A DNA stretch of 40,492 bases, taken from contig CAILLA010000247.1 in NCBI GenBank assembly GCA_903834925.1, forward strand, positions 1 to 40,492, in the 5' to 3' direction. Shown here in pieces: positions 34,996-40,492 of this stretch. Position numbers and translations under genes: made by a program. The stretch comes from an uncultured Schlesneria sp. Lineage in GTDB: Bacteria; Planctomycetota; Planctomycetia; Planctomycetales; Planctomycetaceae. The notes beneath the pieces are model-generated. The model was not told where the DNA came from. It did no database searches and worked only from the letters and a program-made list of their open reading frames with translations. The first letter of the stretch is position 1. Each line of letters starts with the position of its first letter.

Positions 34996-36894
34996 ATGAG
35001 CTGGCCAGGCTTTTCCGCGCTGATCAATGCCTGGTGGTTTCTGCTGCTGGTGCCGTTGATCATTTTCTATTTTCTCAAATTGCGTCGACCGCGATTTGAT
35101 ATCCCATCACTGGCACTCTGGCGTCAGGTTGTCAGCGATCAGCGAGTGAACTCGCCGTTCCAGAAGTTCAAACGAAATTTATTGCTACTACTGCAAATCC
35201 TGCTTTTATGCTCATTGATTTTCGGAGCGATGCAGCCCTATTTGTCCACAGGCTCGGAACAAGCTCAGTATCTTCCAGTGCTGATCGACAACTCAGCCAG
35301 CATGGCGGCACTCGATGGTCCGAACGGAAAATCTCGGCTGGATGAAGCGAAAGAAAAAGTCACCAAGTTAATTGACGATCTGCTTGCCGATCAGCGGTTA
35401 TGTCTGATCTCGGTCAATTCCACGGCCCGCAAACTGACCGACTTTACGGACAATAAACGACTACTCAAAGAAGCTCTTGCCCGCCTGGATATCAGCCAGG
35501 TCCCCAGCCGTCTGGAAGATGGCCTGCGGATGGCCCAGGCCATGTCGCGAGTTCAAGCGATCGACACCGTTGTCTTGATCTCCGACGGCAACGTCCCGGC
35601 AAACATCGAGTTTGAACTCCCCTACAAATTGAATTTCCAGAAGCTGGAAACTGCTGGAGCCAACGTTGGGATTGTCGATTTCAATGCGAGGCGATCCCGA
35701 ACCGGCTGGGATGTCTTCGCTCGAATCGAAGGGACAAAACAGCCTGACGGATCGAAGAGCGGCCCGCCAACCGCCAAAACCTTGTGCGAATACGAATTGC
35801 TCCAGAACGGAACCTCGATCAAGCAGGACACTGTTTCGATCGATGGAGGCAAGGCCGAACGACTGGTCTTCAAAGTCTCGACCTCGATCGCCACGTCGCT
35901 GGAACTACGAGTGAAACCAGACGGGTTTGATTCGCTGGCCACGGATAACGTCGCCTTTCTGGATCTCCCCGCACCCCGTCCGTTGACCGTCTTTTGTCCC
36001 CGATCGATGGAGACGTATCGGAATGCCCTCGAAAACATTCCCGATATCAACTTGTATCCTGGTACAGATAATGAACCCAAAGCGGTCGATCTGAAATTCG
36101 CGGAAGGCCCACTCTCAACTGGCCCCGAGGCCCGAGTCAGATTCAGCGTCGGCTTCATCCCCGACGATTTGTCGAATCTCGCCGAACTGGTCTCAGGCCA
36201 GTCGGAAGTCGTCGACTGGCGGCGAACATCACCCTTACTTCAACACGTTCAGCTTCTCGATGTTCAAATCGCCGACGATCCTCAGTTAGCCAAAGGAGTT
36301 GGCGAACGCGATTTTGAATTAGCGGGCTATGAGATTCTGGCTCAGTCTCGTTCGGGACCACTGATTCTCGAACGAGATCTGGAAGGTCGATTGGACTATA
36401 ATTTTCTCTTTAACACCGACCGTTCATCGCTTGTCTATCGGGTCGGTTTTCCCATTCTGATTCAGAACGTGACGCAGATCGCAGCTCAACGAGCGAACCT
36501 CCTTGATGCCAAAGCACATTCAACGGGAACGTTACCACCACAACGGATTGAGCCTGAAACCGAAGTCCACATTGCGGGCCCAAACGGATATACCGAAACG
36601 GTCAGAAGCGACAAGAACGGTTTCTTATCAGGGATGGGTGCGCCGTACGTTGGAATGTACGAAATCACCGGACCTGCCGAACCGCTGAAGATTGGCGTCA
36701 GCCTGCTCTCATCCAGTGAAACCGGCCTCAAGGCAGTTGAAAAGTTAATGTTCCCGGAAGTCTCCGTCGAAGCGGCGAAATCGGTGTTGAAAACCGACCA
36801 ACCGCTATGGCGCTGGTTCGCCGTAGCGGGTTTAGTTTTCCTATTACTGGAATGGTGGTACTTCCAAAAACGCCCCTCAGGCGTACCAGGTTAA
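34996..36894 (+). CDS. BatA-like membrane protein with VWA domain
   Basis: The 632-residue membrane protein begins with the BatA N-terminal region: membrane helix at about 12-27 (WWFLLLVPLIIFYFL), the LKLRRPRFDIPSLALWRQ segment, and a second helix at about 62-78. A VWA domain follows with metal site DNSAS (Asp98) and VVLISDGNVP. The middle is beta-rich and the C-terminus has one more membrane helix (WFAVAGLVFLLLEWWYF). AGAGGTGAC a few bases before the ATG is the best ribosome site in this gene run. It completes the MoxR-DUF58-BatA set. The Bat proteins are thought to work with MoxR in envelope stress or protein maturation; no target is evident in the window. Confidence 0.92.
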   Translation: MSWPGFSALINAWWFLLLVPLIIFYFLKLRRPRFDIPSLALWRQVVSDQRVNSPFQKFKRNLLLLLQILLLCSLIFGAMQPYLSTGSEQAQYLPVLIDNSASMAALDGPNGKSRLDEAKEKVTKLIDDLLADQRLCLISVNSTARKLTDFTDNKRLLKEALARLDISQVPSRLEDGLRMAQAMSRVQAIDTVVLISDGNVPANIEFELPYKLNFQKLETAGANVGIVDFNARRSRTGWDVFARIEGTKQPDGSKSGPPTAKTLCEYELLQNGTSIKQDTVSIDGGKAERLVFKVSTSIATSLELRVKPDGFDSLATDNVAFLDLPAPRPLTVFCPRSMETYRNALENIPDINLYPGTDNEPKAVDLKFAEGPLSTGPEARVRFSVGFIPDDLSNLAELVSGQSEVVDWRRTSPLLQHVQLLDVQIADDPQLAKGVGERDFELAGYEILAQSRSGPLILERDLEGRLDYNFLFNTDRSSLVYRVGFPILIQNVTQIAAQRANLLDAKAHSTGTLPPQRIEPETEVHIAGPNGYTETVRSDKNGFLSGMGAPYVGMYEITGPAEPLKIGVSLLSSSETGLKAVEKLMFPEVSVEAAKSVLKTDQPLWRWFAVAGLVFLLLEWWYFQKRPSGVPG

Positions 36895-36938
36895 GCGAAC
36901 GCAAACAAGAAGCGGACGACCTCTTTAATTGTTTTATC

Positions 36939-36996
36939 GTTTAACCCGAAGCCAGCGGCGCAGGCAGATCGGCGTCCAACCGATCTCCTCAAAAGC
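36939..36996 (+). repeat. REP-like hairpin repeat, right copy
   Basis: Matches the reverse complement of 11233-11292 (GTTTAACCCG, GGCGCAGGC(A/G)GATCGG, CCGATCTC(C/T)TCAA), with a few differences. The hairpin stem is weaker here than in the left copy. Lies 44 bases after the BatA-like stop. Confidence 0.75.
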
Positions 36997-37136
36997 TTGC
37001 GCAACTATGGCGGAATACAAACCGTTTTCGACATTTTAGCGGGTTTGAAACTTGCGCAACTATGGTGAGCGACTATGGTGAGCGACTATGGCCGTACCGA
37101 GTTTCCCCAACGACGGCGGCGTTTGCGCAACTATGG
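36997..37136 (+). repeat. Three TTGCGCAACTATGG copies plus a 13-bp tandem
   Basis: The identical 14-base word TTGCGCAACTATGG occurs at 36997-37010, 37052-37065 and 37123-37136. Its first eight bases are a palindrome. Between copies two and three the 13-base unit TGAGCGACTATGG is repeated exactly twice (37066-37078, 37079-37091), and all share the CTATGG end. The related phrase CGACTATGGC also ends the hairpin at 25001-25028. Function unknown. Confidence 0.75.
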
Positions 37137-37186
37137 AAAAACCGAATTGAAATTTCGAAGAACCGTAGGATGCGTTCGAGGACGTG

Positions 37187-37207
37187 GCCGACGCTGCTAG
37201 CGTCGGC
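37187..37207. repeat. Perfect 9-bp stem hairpin
   Basis: GCCGACGCT (37187-37195) and AGCGTCGGC (37199-37207) are exact complements around a GCT loop. It is one of several isolated hairpins in this region, with no T-run to mark a terminator. Confidence 0.65.
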
Positions 37208-37281
37208 TTCGTAACATTTCGAATCGTCAAAATAAATGTAGGGTGGAGTCGATACTTCGAGGCCCACCAAAGGATCGCAAA

Positions 37282-37348
37282 AAAGTTGGCCAAGTTCCTT
37301 TTTTTCAGGCTTTTTTGCAGGTTCGAAGTTGGCCAACTTGGCCAACTT
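37282..37348. repeat. AAGTTGGCCAA palindrome cluster
   Basis: AAAGTTGGCCAAG occurs at about 37282-37294. At 37326-37348 the word recurs as two overlapping near-palindromes, including a perfect 14-bp palindrome AAGTTGGCCAACTT (37326-37339). Poly-T runs separate the two parts. Could be a dimeric protein binding site or a repeat fragment. Confidence 0.5.
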
Positions 37349-37401
37349 CAATCGTTCCCGCCTTGGCATCGAGATGGCACCGATTGACCAATCGAAAAAC
37401 C

Positions 37402-37520
37402 GATTTAACACAGAGGCACGGAGGAACACAGAGAATACGAATTTGCGAATAAGGAACATTTAGCCGAACGTCCTGCTTTCGAAGTCTTCTCCGTGACCTC
37501 TGTGCCTCTGCGTTAAAATC
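37402..37520. repeat. Imperfect inverted repeat of CACAGAGG/CACGGAGG units
   Basis: Left arm 37402-37434 (AACACAGAGGCACGGAGG and following) and right arm 37487-37520 (complementary: CCGTGACCTCTGTGCCTCTG and following) pair with a few mismatches around a loop of about 52 bases. Same architecture as the perfect inverted repeat at 9950-10027, with the unit spelled slightly differently. Confidence 0.7.
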
Positions 37521-37599
37521 CGTCTTCACTTCGTTACCTTCGCCTTCTGTTCAAAATCTTCTCTTTCGTTCCGCTGGAATCCCGCCACCAAGAAATTTG

Positions 37600-38126
37600 G
37601 CGTAAAAGTTCGATCGACTTCGACCATTCCCCATAATTCATAGGGTTTTGTGCATCTTTCCGTCGCGTTCGAGTTCGACCGACTTCGATCAAGTTCGACG
37701 CAGTTCGATCGACTTCGATCGAGTTCAAATCCCATCATGCTTCCCAATCGAGCCAGGCGCATTCAACCCACGGATTTTTCTTGATTTTTCTACTTACTAC
37801 TCTCTCAAAACTACTCTCTGCCGTTTCGGCCGGTCCGTTTTTAATGAATTCCGAATTATCAAAGAACAAAATCGCTGTAATAAATCACGGAGCCAAAACG
37901 GATCAGAAAGTTGAGAGGAGAAAGAGGAAAGTCGACCAGATCAAGAAACGAAATCGGTGCCCTGATCTTCCTGCTTGCTACTCTCTCCAGTCAACTCTCA
38001 CCGCCACCAGGGACTCGTCACACCCCGACTCACCGACTCCGCAACACAATATCACGACACCTTTATTACACGCAACATATCGCATGTCAATAGAAACACA
38101 CGGCAGGTTTCTTAACGTTTGGAAGG
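37600..38126 (-). repeat. Composite dispersed repeat, right copy (inverted relative to left copy)
   Basis: Read on the minus strand this follows the left copy at 10497-11175 from TTCCAAACGTTAAGAAA and TTCTATTGAC through TTTCGTTTCTTGATCTGGTC, TTCATTAAAAACGGACCGGC and TTTTGAGAGAGTAGTAAGTAG to the module of GATCGAAGTCGATCGAAC-type units (37608-37732). The copies differ by many substitutions and a roughly 150-base length difference, so they are old. The TCGA-rich module spells ELDRSRSN repeats in one frame on the same relative strand in both copies. Confidence 0.8.
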
Positions 38127-38529
38127 CGATCGTGAAAATTGCTTGACGAGGGAAGGAGATCGTCAAAGAAGGAGTCGCACCCGTCACGACGGATGCAAAA
38201 CATTTTGCGCCGATACAATTTCGCCTGATCGCCTGCCCATAGTCCACGATTTCGAGCCGCCATCTTGCCATGAATTCGCGTCACACCGCGCAGTCTATCT
38301 CACTATTGATTGCGCGCAGCACGATCAACAATATGCCGCGCGAGGTATTTTTGGATAACAACAGGTTTCCACAAGATCAATTGCTGCACGTGGGCGTTTG
38401 ACAAGCCGGTTTTTAGTGGCCATATTTGCACGCACGTCGAGGCAAAGACATGAAAACGATAGACGAATAGACTGCGCTCGGCACAATTAACGTTGCACTC
38501 TAACGTTCGGCAGCAAGAAATGAACACGC

Positions 38530-38934
38530 ATGGTGCGTACTCGTCTAAATGCCGTTGCGCCTGACTTGGAGGCTGCTATTGCGGCCGTTCCGACAGATCA
38601 GCAACGCAATGCTGCTTGGGCGGCGGCTCGTTGGGCATTGGAGCGAGTTGGGCTTTCTCATCCTGCGATCAACGAAGCAGTGGCCACGGGCGTGGTCGGC
38701 TCCGTTGGCACTTTAGTTGTTGAGTACGACGACAGATACTTCGAACTGCAAGAACTCAACGAACTTGGCGAGTGCACAGTCGAGAATGTGCAGATGGCCT
38801 TTTCGTTGGCGCGTGCGGCCGGAGCTGTCGAATTTGCCGCTCGGGGCGAATTCGTTGAAGCGATTTACGAATCAGGAATCGCCGCAGATGATTGGCCGGG
38901 ACTTCGCCTTGTGGTAACATCTTTTCTTAATTGA
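38530..38934 (+). CDS. Small hypothetical protein
   Basis: The 134-residue open frame starts at ATG 38530 and has an acidic, Ala-rich, mostly helical composition (AAIAAVPTDQQRNAAWAAAR near residues 15-34, FSLARAAGAVEFAARGEFVE toward the end). No signal peptide, membrane segment or metal motif is visible. The composition looks coding: charged and hydrophobic residues alternate and there is no repeat content. It stands alone among repeats, with 643 gene-free bases after it, and no partner or promoter recognised. I do not recognise the family. Confidence 0.65.
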   Translation: MVRTRLNAVAPDLEAAIAAVPTDQQRNAAWAAARWALERVGLSHPAINEAVATGVVGSVGTLVVEYDDRYFELQELNELGECTVENVQMAFSLARAAGAVEFAARGEFVEAIYESGIAADDWPGLRLVVTSFLN

Positions 38935-39080
38935 GATCGAACATCGCACCCTGCAGATGGCCGAACGAGGCGGTCAACTTGACCCGCAGTCGCTGGCGGT
39001 TCAAACTGTTGCCGTGTTAATTGGAAGCCCGTCGTTGATCGCGGGCAAGTTACCTTGATCGTTCGATCGAAGAATTGATC

Positions 39081-39158
39081 TCTCACAGAGCCACAGAGAC
39101 GCGGAGATGCAAGAGAACGAGATTGATCACTCCGCCGTGTCTCAGCGCCTCTGTGAGA
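39081..39158. repeat. Imperfect inverted repeat of CACAGAG/GACGCGGAG units
   Basis: The left arm (39081-39106, TCTCACAGAGCCACAGAGAC and following) pairs with 39130-39158 (ending GCGCCTCTGTGAGA). The outer ten bases are exact complements; the inner part has small length differences. The loop is about 23 bases. Confidence 0.7.
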
Positions 39159-39247
39159 AACCTAAGAAACCGATTCAATTCGGTGAACGTCAGGTAAGGA
39201 CGCCCTCGTTACACTAAAAGTTCGGCGGTGGAGATTGGCAGAAAATC

Positions 39248-39409
39248 ACCACGAAGGAAGCGAAGAGGGCGAAGGTGAAATTCGCCGACCATTCCAATCG
39301 CGTGATTAGCTGTGCCATTGAGGTTCAATGATTTAACCCGACCAGACTAAAGTATGGCATCAAGCGTTTCGTTCTCTGATTCCTTCGCGATCTTCGTGTC
39401 GTTCGTGGT
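39248..39409. repeat. Wide inverted repeat of ACCACGAAGGA/GCGAAG units
   Basis: The left arm 39248-39277 and right arm 39380-39409 (TTCCTTCGCG..CTTCGTG..GTTCGTGGT) align as imperfect complements over about 30 bases, with a spacer of about 100 bases. Fourth member of the same hairpin design in this window, spelled with CGAAG instead of CGGAG. Confidence 0.65.
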
Positions 39410-39577
39410 AGAATAAACCAGTGAGATCACGACTCATTGTCGCACTTCACGGCCTCTCTTTTGGTTGGCTGAATCAATTTGTATTGTATTTCATTGAATG
39501 CCGAACTAGGCATCCAATGCGGACGGCAAGTACGCTGCTGGATAATTTGAACGTTCGTTGACTCATCGAGATCATAC

Positions 39578-40036
39578 GTGAATCCGCACACCGAGAAAGT
39601 GGTACTCACTCGACGCCGTTGGAACGCGTACATGATACCGCTGTTTCTTGGGGCCGTGGCGATTGGGATTGTGCGGTTCTGGCAGACTGGTCAATTGAAA
39701 TTTGCCCTTATCCCGATAGCCGTCATCCCATTTTGGATGATGCTTCGCCGGCAGACGCCACGCGATGGTATGCGCGTATCTACAATACAATCGACCCCCG
39801 GTGCGGTCGTATTGCTTTGGTTCGTGGCAGCCTCACTGGTCTCGATGGCTTTTCTCTTTGCTCTCGACATCTATGTGTTTGGCCATCCGTTTCGCGCCCC
39901 GCTTAAGCCATATCATGCAGCATTGTTTGCTCCTCCATTCGTAATCATGTTGACGGGTGGATTCTGGGCAGATCGGATCGCAAAAGCACAGAAGACATCA
40001 CCGTCCCAACCTGACGACGACGAACACTCCCCGTAG
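39578..40036 (+). CDS. Small hypothetical membrane protein
   Basis: The 152-residue protein has four probable membrane segments (about 19-37 MIPLFLGAVAIGIVRFW, 43-56, 75-98 VVLLWFVAASLVSMAFLFAL, 110-128), a basic N-terminus and an acidic Pro/Asp-rich tail, predicting a small inner-membrane protein. The frame opens with GTG at 39578, preceded by a weak GAG site; an ATG at residue 19 would remove the basic leader but keep the helices. I do not recognise the family and the neighbours give no hint of its role. Confidence 0.65.
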   Translation: MNPHTEKVVLTRRRWNAYMIPLFLGAVAIGIVRFWQTGQLKFALIPIAVIPFWMMLRRQTPRDGMRVSTIQSTPGAVVLLWFVAASLVSMAFLFALDIYVFGHPFRAPLKPYHAALFAPPFVIMLTGGFWADRIAKAQKTSPSQPDDDEHSP

Positions 40037-40112
40037 AAGACATCGATTGGAAAAAAGACCGTCGACGAACAAGTTGCTCGACTAACGACGCTGCCTGTGA
40101 GTTTGACATGAC

Positions 40113-40492
40113 TTAATTGATCTCTGGCAAACTCGACTTAGCGTCGGAGCCGATGTCCTCAATGACGAAGTTTTCTTCCCGCGATAAAATCAGCTTTTCC
40201 TTTTCGTAGTCTTTCGTCTGGATTCTTTCTGCGGCAATGACGGGCGATGTGACTTGATCAAACCAGACGGTCGTTTCGATGATTGACGTCCAATTCACGG
40301 TTTTCTGCGAACCCCCTGCATTAATGACGTTGATGGGCATCGTGACGTTTCGTTTCCGCGCTTGGGGCATCGACAATCGACCTTTCTGGTAATCGACGAT
40401 ACGCTCTTGATCCACACGCTCCGACTTCTGCCACTCACCAGGAAAGATCCTCAGGTACTTGGAATCGGAAGTGACGTCTTGTCCAAGTTTCA
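40113..40492 (-). CDS. C-terminal part of an unidentified protein (5' end outside window)
   Basis: The minus-strand frame ending at TAA (40113-40115) is open without interruption to the window edge, giving 125 residues that continue beyond it; an internal GTG at 40415 is probably not the start. The visible part is charged and beta-prone (VNWTSIIETTVWFDQVTSPV), contains a Lys/Glu-rich stretch (KDYEKEKLILSREENF) and ends SSLPEIN. No motif I can assign. It converges on the small membrane protein gene with 76 bases between the stops. Confidence 0.6.
   Translation of the reverse strand, partial: KLGQDVTSDSKYLRIFPGEWQKSERVDQERIVDYQKGRLSMPQARKRNVTMPINVINAGGSQKTVNWTSIIETTVWFDQVTSPVIAAERIQTKDYEKEKLILSREENFVIEDIGSDAKSSLPEIN

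Larger units (their letters stand above)
36895..38529. other. Repeat-rich gene-poor region after the MoxR/VWA cluster
   Basis: No convincing gene is found in these 1.6 kb. In order they hold a REP-like repeat (36939-36996), three TTGCGCAACTATGG copies and a 13-bp tandem (36997-37136), a 9-bp stem hairpin at 37187-37207, AAGTTGGCCAA palindromes, an imperfect inverted repeat (37402-37520), and the right copy of the composite element (about 37600-38126). Bases 38127-38529 contain nothing I can name. The region mirrors 9716-11399. Confidence 0.7.
38935..39577. other. Intergenic region with two inverted repeats
   Basis: No gene seen in 643 bases. It holds two long imperfect inverted repeats (39081-39158 and 39248-39409) related in design to those at 9950 and 37402. 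Promoters for the small membrane protein gene must lie near the end, but none stands out. Confidence 0.6.

Noticed and set aside
38460-38530. Possible integron attC-like site (AACGTT words near 38480-38510) before the small gene
   Set aside because: The core words are present but I cannot build the paired inner and outer arms of an attC site, and no integrase is visible.
36895-39577. CRISPR-like array
   Set aside because: Repeats are few, differently spaced and of different types; no regular repeat-spacer pattern and no cas genes.

Overview
The window looks like a chromosomal segment from a member of the Planctomycetota, probably order Planctomycetales; I cannot name the genus. The evidence is the gene content: the planctomycete cytochrome c / DUF1592-DUF1588-DUF1585 and DUF1549-DUF1553 families with their DUF1552 and DUF1501 partners, a very large 'membrane-bound dehydrogenase' with a haem-binding C-terminal module, MoxR/VWA/DUF58 genes, long N-terminal signal peptides, weak Shine-Dalgarno sequences, and intergenic DNA full of short hairpin repeats.

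Layout. 1-161: 3' end of an unidentified gene. 178-5345 (minus): a three-gene operon of a DUF1592-type cytochrome protein, a DUF1552 Tat protein and a secreted ankyrin protein. 5626-9715 (plus): the divergent pair of a DUF1549/DUF1553 cytochrome protein and a DUF1501 Tat protein. 9716-11399: 1.7 kb without a convincing gene, made of several repeat types. 11400-16021 (minus): an RND efflux pump (inner-membrane permease and periplasmic adaptor) without an outer-membrane channel gene. 16491-23717 (minus): a 1579-residue FG-GAP/dehydrogenase/haem/sugar-binding-like fusion, a ceramidase-like secreted protein and a cyclase-family (kynurenine formamidase-like) secreted protein. 23976-24902 (plus): a secreted alpha/beta-hydrolase. 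25043-36894 (plus): a run of seven genes encoding a ferric-type ABC importer (binding protein, permease, ATPase), a large VWA membrane protein, a MoxR ATPase, a DUF58 protein and a BatA-like VWA membrane protein. The ATPase frame continues without a stop through a lipoprotein-like signal into an NHL beta-propeller. 36895-38529: a second repeat-rich stretch. 38530-40492: two small unknown genes separated by hairpin repeats, and the 3' end of another unknown gene.

How it fits together. The two cytochrome loci encode exported, probably haem-binding proteins paired with Tat-exported partners, which suggests periplasmic oxidative breakdown of a substrate I cannot name. The RND genes export small hydrophobic or amphiphilic compounds. 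The MoxR/DUF58/VWA genes are the usual set for chaperone-like assembly or maturation of envelope proteins; here they directly follow an importer operon.

The most unusual structures are two: (1) the ATPase-lipobox-NHL reading frame; and (2) a composite repeat of about 0.6-0.8 kb present in inverted copies at 10.5-11.3 kb and 36.9-38.1 kb, bracketing roughly 25.6 kb containing the efflux, dehydrogenase, importer and MoxR genes. All family assignments are from reading the protein sequences; no database search was run.
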